A DNA stretch of 39,771 bases. It comes from Planktotalea sp. (lineage in GTDB: Bacteria > Pseudomonadota > Alphaproteobacteria > Rhodobacterales > Rhodobacteraceae). The stretch covers positions 1-39,771 of the forward strand of contig NZ_JABBAM010000160.1 in assembly GCF_018607965.1 (NCBI RefSeq), in the 5' to 3' direction. This document shows, one piece after another, positions 27,232 to 35,241 of this stretch. The notes under the pieces are model-generated. The model had not been told where the DNA came from and did not search any database. It saw nothing but the letters and a program-made list of their open reading frames with translations. The translations under genes and the position numbers were made by a program. Every line of letters starts with the position of its first letter. The stretch's first letter is position 1.

Positions 27232-27933
27232 TTGGGATATGGGTTTTTAACGGCTATCAACAAGGTGATAAGATCAATTGCGCTGATTTTTCTGCTGCTT
27301 GGGGCACAAAGCGGCACCGCGCGGGCGGAACCTGTGACGATCGTGGCCTTGGGGGACAGTCTCACGCAGGGTTATGGCTTGCGGGAAGCCAATGGGTTCG
27401 TTCCCCAATTGGCGGATTGGCTGAAAGAAAACAGTCGTCAAAGTGGCACTGTTCGTTTGATCAACGCGGGCGTGTCGGGCGATACGACCGCAGGGGGTGT
27501 GGCGCGCATAGATTGGACGCTGACGGACGACGTGGATGGTCTGATCGTTGCGCTAGGCGGTAATGATTTGCTGCGCGGTATTGATCCCGCGTCCAGCCGT
27601 GCAAACCTTGAACGGATCTTACAAACGACAACCGCCAAAGGCATTCCTGTTTTACTCGTTGGCTTGGTTGCGACCCAAAATATGGGGCCAGACTTCAAAG
27701 CTGAATTTGACCAAATGTATCCTGAGTTAAGCGCGAAGTACGACACACTTTACGTGCACGATTTCTTCATTGGCCTCCTCCAAGAGGATGGCACAGTCGA
27801 TCGCGATGCTGTACGCGCGCGCATGCAGCTTGATGGTATCCACCCCAACAAAGAAGGGGTCAAAGATATCGTCAAAGGACTGGGGGCTGAAGTTTTAAAC
27901 TTGATTGATCTCGCGCGTTTACGGGGCGAGTAG
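27232..27933 (+). CDS. tesA: Arylesterase / thioesterase I-lysophospholipase L1-like (GDSL family)
   Basis: A 233-residue exported SGNH hydrolase. I choose the TTG at 27232 because a full AAGGAG (27219-27224) sits 7 nt upstream; the alternative TTG at 27205 has no such site. A signal peptide spans about residues 1-32 (hydrophobic core SIALIFLLLG, ending ARA). Block I ALGDSLTQGYG holds the nucleophile Ser, INAGVSGDTT block II, LGGNDLLRG block III, and DGIHPN near the C-terminus the Asp/His pair. Family members hydrolyse short acyl esters, thioesters or lysophospholipids in the periplasm. It is divergent from ybbA and convergent with rutR, overlapping it by 15 nt. Confidence 0.9.
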   Translation: MGYGFLTAINKVIRSIALIFLLLGAQSGTARAEPVTIVALGDSLTQGYGLREANGFVPQLADWLKENSRQSGTVRLINAGVSGDTTAGGVARIDWTLTDDVDGLIVALGGNDLLRGIDPASSRANLERILQTTTAKGIPVLLVGLVATQNMGPDFKAEFDQMYPELSAKYDTLYVHDFFIGLLQEDGTVDRDAVRARMQLDGIHPNKEGVKDIVKGLGAEVLNLIDLARLRGE

Positions 27934-28557
27934 CTTCGTAAACAACTGGGTTAGAAAGTCGCGAGCGCCGCTGTGACGGCGCTCTGTATCGGGCAAAAGC
28001 ACTTCGGTTTGGGCCGCAAAGTCAGCGTAATGCTGTGTCGTTGCCCAAATGGAGAAGAGCAAATGCGCAGGATCAGACCGCGCGATCTTGCCGGTGTCCA
28101 TCCACCGCAAAATCACGGCAGTTCTGTCGTCAAACAAGGGTTTGAGATCAGCTACCAAATGGGGCCCCATGCGGGGCGCTCCTTGCAAAATCTCGTTTGC
28201 AAACAGACGGCTTTCACGTGGTAATTCAATCGCCATGTCTAACTTGCGGTGGACATAGGCTAGCAATTCTTCAATCGGTTCGCCGTTTGGGTCCATCTCT
28301 TTCAAAGGGTCAAGCCAAGTGGACATCAATTGACTTAGCAACGTGACGTGGATGTCTTCCTTGCCTGCGAAATAATACAGGATGTTTGGTTTACTCAAAC
28401 CCGCCTCAGTTGCGATCTGATCTAACGTGGAACCGCGATAGCCGTGGCTTGAAAACACCTCAAGCGCTGCTTCCAAAATGCGGCTGCGATTGCGCTGTTG
28501 AATGCGGCTGGGTGCTTTTGGCAGATTCGGGTCGCTGTCGATCACGCGGGGAGTCAC
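27919..28557 (-). CDS. rutR: Pyrimidine-responsive TetR-family regulator RutR
   Basis: A TetR-type repressor of about 212 residues. There is no good ATG; GTG 28557 (then TPRVIDSDP) gives the length of E. coli RutR, although the start is uncertain. The helix-turn-helix lies at about residues 25-70 (ILEAALEVFSSHGYRGSTLDQIATEAG, then SKPNILYYFAGKEDI). The C-terminal half carries the RutR ligand-domain wording MSTWLDPLKEMDPNGEP and RESRLFANEILQGAP. RutR senses uracil or thymine and releases DNA. A near-consensus RutR operator lies at 28670-28685 between this gene and the divergent pyrimidine-degradation operon, which explains its target. It converges on the tesA-like gene. Confidence 0.9.
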   Translation of the reverse strand: MTPRVIDSDPNLPKAPSRIQQRNRSRILEAALEVFSSHGYRGSTLDQIATEAGLSKPNILYYFAGKEDIHVTLLSQLMSTWLDPLKEMDPNGEPIEELLAYVHRKLDMAIELPRESRLFANEILQGAPRMGPHLVADLKPLFDDRTAVILRWMDTGKIARSDPAHLLFSIWATTQHYADFAAQTEVLLPDTERRHSGARDFLTQLFTKLLAP

Positions 28558-28637
28558 ACTTCGAACTTTATAATGCCCAAGGTTTGAGCGTTTTAAGGCT
28601 GGACCCTCATGGTTGGGCAGGCCGTACAAGTCAATCC

Positions 28638-28685
28638 TTGACACAGATAGCGCGCATTGCAATCGTGTCTTTACCAAATGGTAAA
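28638..28685 (+). promoter_or_regulatory. RutR-type operator with overlapping promoter of the pyd operon
   Basis: The 16-bp perfect palindrome TTTACCAAATGGTAAA (28670-28685) matches the RutR consensus TTGACCANNTGGTCAA at all but two symmetric positions. Upstream is a full -35 box TTGACA (28638-28643) and, 17 nt on, a weak -10 candidate AATCGT (28661-28666). The operator would then cover the transcription start of the plus-strand hydrolase genes, as expected for repression relieved by pyrimidines. The same operator could autoregulate rutR. The operator is visible; the promoter boxes are less certain. Confidence 0.7.
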
Positions 28686-28732
28686 AAAGTGAGCGATCTG
28701 CCAGATCGCCAAAGTCTATGGGGGACACGCAC

Positions 28733-29986
28733 ATGGCCGCACCCGGTGAAAATCTAAAGATCAATGGGGATCGGCTATGGGATAGCCTGATGGACATGGC
28801 CAAGATCGGCCCCGGCGTGGCAGGCGGCAATAATCGCCAAACGCTGACAGATGAAGACGGTGAGGGCCGCGCCTTGTTTCAATCTTGGTGTGAGGCGGTG
28901 GGTTGCACAATGGGCCTAGACAGCATGGGCAACATGTTCGCAGAGCGTGCGGGGTCCGACCCTGCAGCACTGCCAGTCTATGTGGGCTCGCACCTTGATA
29001 CCCAGCCTACGGGCGGCAAATACGACGGCGTTCTTGGTGTACTTGGCGGGTTAGAGATCCTGCGTACGATGAATGACCTCGGGATCACAACAAAGCACCC
29101 CATCGTGGTGACCAATTGGACCAACGAAGAGGGCACGCGCTATGCCCCTGCGATGCTGGCCTCTGGTGTCTTTGCGGGCGTTCATACCGAAGAATGGGCA
29201 TATGCCAAGGAAGATGCGGAGGGTAAATCCTTTGGCTCAGAATTAGAACGCATTGGTTGGAAAGGCGACGAGCCTGTGGGCGCGCGCAAGGACAAGATGC
29301 ATGCGTTCTTTGAACTCCACATCGAACAAGGTCCTATTCTTGAAGCCGAAAAGAAAGACATCGGCGTCGTCACCCACGGCCAAGGCCTTAGCTGGACCCA
29401 AGTGACGATCACGGGCAAAGATTCTCACACCGGGTCCACGCCCATGCCGATGCGCAAGAACGCGGGGCTTGGCATGGCGAAAGTCTTGCAGGCGGTAGAC
29501 GAGATCGCATGGTCGCACAAACCCCATGCAGTTGGGGCGGCTGGCCATATCGATGTTTACCCCAACTCGCGAAATGTGATCCCCGGCAAGGTGGTGTTCA
29601 CCGTTGATTTCCGCTCACCCGACCTGTCGGTGATCGAAGATATGGAAGCGCGTTTGTGCGTCGATGCCCAAGCGATTTGTAATGACATGGGACTGAGTGT
29701 TGAGTTTGAAAAGGTCGGCGGCTTTGATCCCGTGACCTTTGATGAAAGCTGCGTAACAGCTGTACGTGCGGCGGCAGAACGTCTGGGCTATTCGCACATG
29801 AACCTGATTTCAGGTGCGGGCCATGATGCCTGCTGGATCAACAAATGCGCACCGACTGCGATGGTGATGTGTCCTTGCATGGATGGCTTGTCCCATAATG
29901 AAGCGGAAGAAATTTCCAAGGAATGGGCGACGGCAGGAACAGATGTGTTGATGCATGCTGTTCTGGAAACAGCAGTAATAGTTTGA
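28733..29986 (+). CDS. pydC: Zn-dependent amidohydrolase, beta-ureidopropionase type (M20 family)
   Basis: A 417-residue metallohydrolase of the AtzF/HyuC/allantoate amidohydrolase group. The start at 28733 has GGGGGA 7-8 nt upstream; an in-frame ATG at 28718 does not. Metal ligands are visible: His87 in GSHLDTQP, Asp98 in KYDGVLG, the NEEGTRY glutamates (132-133), His in ELHIEQGP and His in SGAGHDA. Beside dihydropyrimidinase and RutR the best role is hydrolysis of N-carbamoyl-beta-alanine to beta-alanine, CO2 and ammonia, the last step of reductive pyrimidine breakdown. By sequence alone an N-carbamoyl-L-amino-acid hydrolase or allantoate amidohydrolase cannot be excluded. Confidence 0.87.
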   Translation: MAAPGENLKINGDRLWDSLMDMAKIGPGVAGGNNRQTLTDEDGEGRALFQSWCEAVGCTMGLDSMGNMFAERAGSDPAALPVYVGSHLDTQPTGGKYDGVLGVLGGLEILRTMNDLGITTKHPIVVTNWTNEEGTRYAPAMLASGVFAGVHTEEWAYAKEDAEGKSFGSELERIGWKGDEPVGARKDKMHAFFELHIEQGPILEAEKKDIGVVTHGQGLSWTQVTITGKDSHTGSTPMPMRKNAGLGMAKVLQAVDEIAWSHKPHAVGAAGHIDVYPNSRNVIPGKVVFTVDFRSPDLSVIEDMEARLCVDAQAICNDMGLSVEFEKVGGFDPVTFDESCVTAVRAAAERLGYSHMNLISGAGHDACWINKCAPTAMVMCPCMDGLSHNEAEEISKEWATAGTDVLMHAVLETAVIV

Positions 29987-29992
29987 GTGCGG

Positions 29993-30039
29993 ACGGGGGC
30001 CAGCCCCCGTACCCCCGAAGTTTATCTGGAAAGATGAAG
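29993..30039 (+). repeat. Intergenic palindromic element, copy 1 (pydC-pydB junction)
   Basis: A GC-rich hairpin, ACGGGGG (29993-29999) with CCCCCGT (30004-30010), is followed by a second CCCCCG and a 22-nt core (30018-30039) that begins AAGTTTAT and ends GAAAGATGAAG. The same core occurs at 32361-32382 with 20 of 22 identical bases, also behind a GC hairpin. The second CCCCCG could pair with the GGGGG instead, giving an alternative fold. It fills almost the entire gap between the two hydrolase genes. Likely a dispersed RNA-processing or stability element. Confidence 0.65.
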
Positions 30040-30061
30040 ACTTTAAGAAAGGCGTTATGAA

Positions 30062-31525
30062 ATGAGCACTAAAGTAATCAAAGGCGGCATGGTTTGCACG
30101 GCAGATCGCACGTGGAAAGCTGACGTGCTGATCGAGGGCGAAGTGATCAAGCAGATCGGCGAGGATCTGAAGGGTGACGAATACATCGATGCGGAGGGCG
30201 CTTATGTGATCCCTGGTGGGATTGATCCGCACACGCATCTTGAAATGCCGTTCATGGGAACGACTGCAGCTGAGACGTTTGAGACGGGGACGTGGGCTGC
30301 GGCCACCGGTGGCACAACGATGATCGTGGATTTCTGTTTGCCTGGTGCGGACGGCGATTTGAAGAACGCGATCAATGAGTGGCATCGCAAGAGCGCGCCG
30401 CAGATTTGTTCTGACGTTGGTTATCATATGGCGATCACGGGTTGGGACGAGGGTGTGTTTAACGGAATGAAAGACGCCGTTGATATGGGCGTGAATTCGT
30501 TCAAGCACTTCATGGCCTACAAGGGCGCATTGATGATTGAGGACGATGAGATGTTCGCGTCCTTCAAGCGATGTCGTGAATTGGGTGCCTTGCCGATGGT
30601 GCATGCGGAGAACGGCAACTTGGTTGCCGAGATGCAGCAGAAGTTCTTTGATGAGGGCATCACAGGGCCAGAGGGTCACGCCTATTCGCGCCCGCCTGAA
30701 TTTGAAGGCGAAGCGGCCAACCGCGCGATCACAATTGCGGATTGCGCGGGGACGCCTTTGTACATCGTGCATGTCTCTTGTGAGCAAGCCCACGAAGCGA
30801 TCCGGCGTGCGCGCCAAAAGGGGATGCGGGTTTATGGTGAGCCGTTGATCCAGTTCCTGACCTTGGACGAGTCCGAGTATTTCAACAAGAATTGGGACCA
30901 TGCAGCACGTCGCGTGATGTCGCCGCCATTCCGCAACAAGGAACATCAAGATAGCCTGTGGGCAGGTCTGCAATCGGGATCTTTGCAGGTGGTTGCGACG
31001 GATCATGCCGCATTCACTACCCAGCAGAAACGCGCGGGGCGGGATGATTTTCGGATTATTCCGAATGGTTCAAATGGCTTGGAAGAACGTCTTGCCGTGC
31101 TTTGGACTGAGGGTGTTGAAACGGGACGTTTGACGCCGAACGAGTTTGTTGCGGCAACGTCGACCAACGCGGCTAAAATCCTGAATATCTACCCCAAGAA
31201 GGGTGCCATTGTGGAAGGCGCGGACGCGGATATTGTGGTTTGGGACCCGAAGATTTCCAAGACGATCAGCCTCGCGAACCATCACTCAATCTTGGATTAC
31301 AACGTGTTCGAGGGGTTCAATGTGACGGCCCAAGCGCGCTACACTTTGAACCGAGGTGAAGTGATCTGGGCATGGGGTCAGAACTCGCAGCCCCAACCAG
31401 GTCGTGGACGGTTCATTCCACGCCCTGCGTTTGGTGCGCCGAATGTTGCACTGTCCAAGTGGAAAGAGCTGAACGCGCCTAAGATGATCAAACGTGATCC
31501 CATGAATATTCCGGCAGGCATTTAA
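30062..31525 (+). CDS. pydB: Dihydropyrimidinase
   Basis: A 487-residue binuclear-zinc amidohydrolase opening dihydrouracil or dihydrothymine to the N-carbamoyl-beta-amino acid. All metal ligands are visible: His57 and His59 (DPHTHLEMPF), the lysine to be carboxylated Lys154 (MAYKGALM), His181 (MVHAENG), His237 (YIVHVSCEQA) and Asp314 (ATDHAAF). The length and the C-terminal RGRFIPRPAFG match bacterial dihydropyrimidinases rather than dihydroorotases. The start ATG lies behind AAAGG. It follows the pydC-like gene after 75 nt and precedes a transporter ATPase by 15 nt. The first pathway enzyme, dihydropyrimidine dehydrogenase, is not in the window. Confidence 0.95.
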   Translation: MSTKVIKGGMVCTADRTWKADVLIEGEVIKQIGEDLKGDEYIDAEGAYVIPGGIDPHTHLEMPFMGTTAAETFETGTWAAATGGTTMIVDFCLPGADGDLKNAINEWHRKSAPQICSDVGYHMAITGWDEGVFNGMKDAVDMGVNSFKHFMAYKGALMIEDDEMFASFKRCRELGALPMVHAENGNLVAEMQQKFFDEGITGPEGHAYSRPPEFEGEAANRAITIADCAGTPLYIVHVSCEQAHEAIRRARQKGMRVYGEPLIQFLTLDESEYFNKNWDHAARRVMSPPFRNKEHQDSLWAGLQSGSLQVVATDHAAFTTQQKRAGRDDFRIIPNGSNGLEERLAVLWTEGVETGRLTPNEFVAATSTNAAKILNIYPKKGAIVEGADADIVVWDPKISKTISLANHHSILDYNVFEGFNVTAQARYTLNRGEVIWAWGQNSQPQPGRGRFIPRPAFGAPNVALSKWKELNAPKMIKRDPMNIPAGI

Positions 31526-31540
31526 GGCAGGACCCAATAC

Positions 31541-32326
31541 GTGAATAAAGAAACCATTATCAGCGCGCGCGATCTAAGCCTGACATTCCAAACGAATGAT
31601 GGACCGGTGCATGCGCTGAAAGATGTCTCGCTTGATATCGAAAAGGGCGAGTTCGTGAGTTTTATCGGGCCATCTGGCTGCGGTAAAACCACGTTCTTGC
31701 GGGTTATGGCAGATCTGGAAACGCCGACATCTGGTGAGATTTCTGTGAATGGCGTCAGCCCCGAAGAGGCACGTCGTGCGCGGGCCTATGGTTATGTGTT
31801 TCAGGCAGCCGGGCTTTATCCTTGGCGCACGATTGGCGGCAATATTCGCCTGCCTTTGGAGATCATGGGGTATTCGAAAGCAGATCAGGCAGAACGTGTT
31901 GATCGTGTTTTGGAACTGGTTGAGCTGGCAGGATTCGAGAAGAAATTCCCGTGGCAATTATCCGGCGGTATGCAGCAACGCGCCTCTATCGCGCGGGCCT
32001 TGGCGTTTGATGCGGATATTTTATTGATGGACGAACCCTTTGGGGCGCTGGATGAAATTGTGCGTGATCATTTGAATGAACAGCTTTTGCAGCTTTGGGC
32101 GCGGACACAAAAGACAATTGCTTTTGTGACGCACTCTATTCCAGAGGCGGTATATCTGAGCACGAAGATCGTGGTGATGTCACCGCGTCCAGGTCGAATT
32201 GCGGATGTGATCGAGAGCAGCTTGCCACGTGAACGGCCTTTGGAAATTCGCGATAGCCCCGAGTTTATCGAGATTGCGCATCGTGTCCGTGAAGGATTAC
32301 GCGCGGGGCACGGCGATGATGTTTGA
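31541..32326 (+). CDS. ABC importer ATPase, NitT/TauT family
   Basis: A 261-residue ATPase with a GTG start. Walker A GPSGCGKTT is at about residues 43-51, the signature LSGGMQQRASIARA at about 141-154 and Walker B ILLMDEPFGALDE at about 162-174. It resembles SsuB/TauB/ThiZ ATPases. It belongs with the two permeases and the binding protein downstream. Location directly after dihydropyrimidinase under the RutR operator suggests that the system imports a pyrimidine or a related hydantoin-like compound (inference; substrate not shown by sequence). Confidence 0.92.
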   Translation: MNKETIISARDLSLTFQTNDGPVHALKDVSLDIEKGEFVSFIGPSGCGKTTFLRVMADLETPTSGEISVNGVSPEEARRARAYGYVFQAAGLYPWRTIGGNIRLPLEIMGYSKADQAERVDRVLELVELAGFEKKFPWQLSGGMQQRASIARALAFDADILLMDEPFGALDEIVRDHLNEQLLQLWARTQKTIAFVTHSIPEAVYLSTKIVVMSPRPGRIADVIESSLPRERPLEIRDSPEFIEIAHRVREGLRAGHGDDV

Positions 32327-32348
32327 GCGGTTTATCGGTTTGATAGCA

Positions 32349-32386
32349 GCCCTGCGGGGCAAGTTTATTTTGAAAGATGAAGGGGT
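32349..32386 (+). repeat. Intergenic palindromic element, copy 2 (ATPase-permease junction)
   Basis: A short hairpin, GCCC (32349-32352) with GGGC (32357-32360) around TGCG, is followed by the same 22-nt core as at 30018-30039 (32361-32382; AAGTTTAT ... GAAAGATGAAG). The 3' end of the core continues as GGG and forms the Shine-Dalgarno sequence of the permease at 32390. AGCA-N-CCC near 32345-32352 could also pair with GGGGTGCT at 32383-32390, enclosing the element and hiding that ribosome site. It may tune expression between ATPase and permease. Confidence 0.62.
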
Positions 32387-32389
32387 GCT

Positions 32390-33256
32390 ATGCGCCAGTC
32401 ATTGATCCCAGTTTTGACGGTCGTGGTTGCGATCATCACGCTTTGGTACGCTGCGGCGGTTTGGCTGAATGCGCCGTGGGCGTATGACAAGGCGCAGCGC
32501 GCAGGTGTGGAATTGTCTGTGAGCGATATGGTTGTGGATACATGGTCGCAGAAAAAGCCCAAGCTTCCGGCCCCGCATCAGGTGACGCGCGAGATTTGGA
32601 AAACCACCGTTAAAAAGAAAATCACGTCGAAGCGGTCTTTGATTTATCATTCGTGGATAACTTTGAGTGCGACCTTGCTGGGGTTTGCGCTTGGAACCGC
32701 GCTGGGGATCAGCTTGGCGGTTGGGATCGTTTACAATCGTACGATGGACATGAGCGTGATGCCGTGGGTGATTACCTCGCAAACCATTCCGATCCTTGCG
32801 GTCGCGCCGATGATCATCGTTGTTCTGAACGCGGTCGGTATCCAAGGTTTGCTGCCCAAGGCGATCATTTCGATGTATTTGTCGTTTTTCCCAGTCGTTG
32901 TGGGCGTGGTGAAAGGGCTGCGCAGCCCTGATCATATGCAGCTTGATCAAATGCGAACGTGGCACGCGAGTTCTACGCAGACGTTCTGGCGACTGCGTTT
33001 GCCGTCCTCGATGCCGTATCTGTTTACGTCTTTGAAAATCGCGATGGCGGCAGCGATTGTAGGCGCCATCGTTGGCGAACTTCCAACGGGTGCTGTTGCT
33101 GGCCTCGGTGCACGTCTGCTTGCGGGTAGTTACTATGGACAGACCATCCAAATTTGGAGCGCGCTTTTGATGGCGGCGGCACTTGCAGCGACGCTGGTCG
33201 CGCTGATTGGGTTGATTCAACGCATCGTTCTCAAACGTATGGGGATGGCGCAATGA
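32390..33256 (+). CDS. ABC importer permease, NitT/TauT family (first of two)
   Basis: A 288-residue inner-membrane protein of the BPD_transp_1 family. There is an N-terminal hydrophobic helix (about 7-28), then an unusually long hydrophilic stretch (about 30-85), followed by five more membrane segments. The EAA-loop equivalent that contacts the ATPase is around DQMRTWHASSTQTFWRLRLPSSMPYLFTSLKIA (about 184-217). The stop overlaps the second permease start (ATGA). Its ribosome-binding site lies inside the repeat element upstream. Confidence 0.9.
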   Translation: MRQSLIPVLTVVVAIITLWYAAAVWLNAPWAYDKAQRAGVELSVSDMVVDTWSQKKPKLPAPHQVTREIWKTTVKKKITSKRSLIYHSWITLSATLLGFALGTALGISLAVGIVYNRTMDMSVMPWVITSQTIPILAVAPMIIVVLNAVGIQGLLPKAIISMYLSFFPVVVGVVKGLRSPDHMQLDQMRTWHASSTQTFWRLRLPSSMPYLFTSLKIAMAAAIVGAIVGELPTGAVAGLGARLLAGSYYGQTIQIWSALLMAAALAATLVALIGLIQRIVLKRMGMAQ

Positions 33257-34092
33257 TGTGGCTGATCGCGGGGGCATTGATTTGGGCGCTGGGGTGGTTC
33301 GTCAACGTGCGCCTTGCGGCATTGCCAAAATCGCGCACGACCTCGCTATTGGTACCATTAATTTTTGGACTAACCCTAGTGTTTATCTGGGAAAGCGTTG
33401 TGTGGGGGTTGCAGATCCAGCAGGTCCTTTTGCCAGCGCCCTCAGTCATCGCAGCGCGGTTTGCGGCGTCCACATCGATCCTTTGGCAGGACTGGGTGCA
33501 AACGGTCGTGAAGGGCATGATGAGCGGTTATATTATCGGCTGCATCGCGGCCTTTGGCATGGCATTGGCTGTTGATCGGTTCCCTTTCTTGCAACGTGGA
33601 CTGCTGCCCGTTGGCAACTTTGCGGCGGCTTTGCCGGTGATCGGCATGGCGCCGATCCTCGTGATGTGGTTCGGCTTTGATTGGCACTCCAAAGCAGCTG
33701 TGGTTGTCGTGATGATCTTCTTTCCGATCCTCGTGAACACGGTCCAAGGGCTGCAAGCCAGTGACGCAATGCAGCGCGATCTTATGCGGACCTATGCGGC
33801 CGGATACTGGAAAACACTGTTGAAATTGCGCCTGCCAGCAGCCTTGCCATTTATCTTCAACGGCTTGAAAATTGCGACGACACTGGCTTTGATCGGCGCA
33901 ATCGTCGCGGAATTTTTTGGCTCGCCCATCCGCGGTATGGGCTTTCGCATATCGACAAGCGTCGGGCAATTGGCGCTTGATTTGGTCTGGGCTGAAATCG
34001 TGGTCGCTGCGATCACAGGTTCCGCTTTCTATGGTGCCATGGCACTTCTCGAACGCAAATGGACGTTTTGGCATCCGTCGCAACGAAACTAA
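33253..34092 (+). CDS. ABC importer permease, NitT/TauT family (second of two)
   Basis: A 279-residue membrane protein with about six helices. The start at 33253 (MMWLIAGALIWALG) overlaps the first permease stop; the longer upstream frame is a shadow of that gene. The EAA-like loop lies near RDLMRTYAAGYWKTLLKLRLPAALPFIFNGLKIA (about 176-209). It pairs with the first permease as a heterodimeric channel, less usual than the homodimer seen in many NitT/TauT systems but common in pyrimidine- and hydroxymethylpyrimidine-type clusters. Confidence 0.9.
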   Translation: MMWLIAGALIWALGWFVNVRLAALPKSRTTSLLVPLIFGLTLVFIWESVVWGLQIQQVLLPAPSVIAARFAASTSILWQDWVQTVVKGMMSGYIIGCIAAFGMALAVDRFPFLQRGLLPVGNFAAALPVIGMAPILVMWFGFDWHSKAAVVVVMIFFPILVNTVQGLQASDAMQRDLMRTYAAGYWKTLLKLRLPAALPFIFNGLKIATTLALIGAIVAEFFGSPIRGMGFRISTSVGQLALDLVWAEIVVAAITGSAFYGAMALLERKWTFWHPSQRN

Positions 34093-34126
34093 AAAGAACA
34101 ATAAAACCACCAACAAGGAGAGAACG

Positions 34127-35116
34127 ATGAACGTATTTTATAAATGGGTCGGGGCGGCTGCGCTGGGCGCGATGTCCACAGCGGCACAAGCTGCAGATGA
34201 TTTGACGCTGCAACTGAAGTGGGTCACTCAAGCACAGTTCGGTGGCTACTATGTGGCGCTGGACAAAGGGTTCTACGAAGAGGAAGGCCTGAACGTTACA
34301 ATTAAACCGGGCGGTCCAGATATCGCACCAACGCAGGTTCTTGCGGGTGGTGGCGCGGACGTGACCGTTGAGTGGATGCCAGCTGCCCTAGCTGCGCGCG
34401 AGAAGGGCCTGCCGATGGTTAACATCGCGCAACCGTTCAAATCCTCGGGCATGATGCTGACGTGCCGCAAGGACGCGGGCATTTCCGGTACGGATGATTT
34501 CGCGGGTAAAACGCTGGGTGTTTGGTTCTTTGGCAACGAATTCCCGTTCCTGAGCTGGATGAACAAACTGGGCCTTGCCACAGACGGTTCTGACGGTGGC
34601 GTCACCGTTCTAAAGCAAGGTTTCAACGTTGATCCGCTTTTGCAAAAGCAAGCGGCCTGCGTGTCTACCATGACCTATAATGAGTACTGGCAGGTCATTG
34701 ATGCGGGCCTGACGCCTGATGATCTGATGGTGTTCAAGTACGAAGACCAAGGTGTGGCGACGCTGGAAGATGGTCTATACGTTCTAGAAGAAACGCTGGC
34801 CGATCCCGCAATGGAAGACAAGCTCGTGCGCTTTGTACGTGCGTCGATGAAGGGCTGGAAGTACGCCGAAATGAACCCTGATGAGGCAGCTGATATCGTG
34901 CTTGAGAACGATTCAAGTGGTGCGCAAACAGAAGAGCACCAGCAGCGCATGATGCGCGAAATATCCAAGCTGACATCTGGTTCGAATGGCGCACTGGACG
35001 TGGCGGACTATGAGCGCACAGTTCAATCGCTTCTGTCAGGTGGATCTGATCCTGTGATCACCATGGCCCCAAAGGGTGCATGGACACATGCGATTACAGA
35101 CAAAGCGCTGAACTAA
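34127..35116 (+). CDS. ABC importer periplasmic binding protein, NMT1/THI5-like
   Basis: A 329-residue secreted solute-binding protein. AAGGAG (34115-34120) precedes the ATG at 34127. The signal peptide spans about residues 1-22 (ends AAQAAD). LTLQLKWVTQAQFGGYYVALDKGFYEEEGLNV is the classic N-terminal block of NMT1/THI5-like proteins, which bind thiamine precursors, riboflavin precursors, pyrimidines or related compounds. The cysteine-rich motif of yeast THI5 is absent, so it is a binding protein and not an HMP-P synthase. Pyrimidine-type ligands are inferred from the operon. A strong terminator follows after 22 nt. Confidence 0.9.
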   Translation: MNVFYKWVGAAALGAMSTAAQAADDLTLQLKWVTQAQFGGYYVALDKGFYEEEGLNVTIKPGGPDIAPTQVLAGGGADVTVEWMPAALAAREKGLPMVNIAQPFKSSGMMLTCRKDAGISGTDDFAGKTLGVWFFGNEFPFLSWMNKLGLATDGSDGGVTVLKQGFNVDPLLQKQAACVSTMTYNEYWQVIDAGLTPDDLMVFKYEDQGVATLEDGLYVLEETLADPAMEDKLVRFVRASMKGWKYAEMNPDEAADIVLENDSSGAQTEEHQQRMMREISKLTSGSNGALDVADYERTVQSLLSGGSDPVITMAPKGAWTHAITDKALN

Positions 35117-35138
35117 TTTGGCGTCTTTAAGACTAGGG

Positions 35139-35168
35139 AAAGGGCCGCTCGAAAGGGTGGCCTTTTTT
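35139..35168 (+). terminator. Intrinsic terminator closing the pyd-ABC operon
   Basis: AAAGGGCCGCTC (35139-35150) pairs with GGGTGGCCTTTT around a GAAA tetraloop (35151-35154), giving a 12-bp stem with a few G-U pairs, followed by further T to 35168. It lies 22 nt after the binding-protein stop and separates the operon from the BLUF gene. Confidence 0.85.
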
Positions 35169-35241
35169 CATTCGTGCTAAACAATAATACGCGGGACTTC
35201 TGATCTTAGTGCGCTTAGTCTTCAAATAGGCACGGGCACAT

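Noticed and set aside
29810-31006. 398-codon ORF on the minus strand
   Set aside because: It lies antisense to the pydC end and most of pydB, is rich in His, Arg and Cys as expected for a shadow frame, and has no recognisable domain. The opposite strand carries a complete catalytic motif set.
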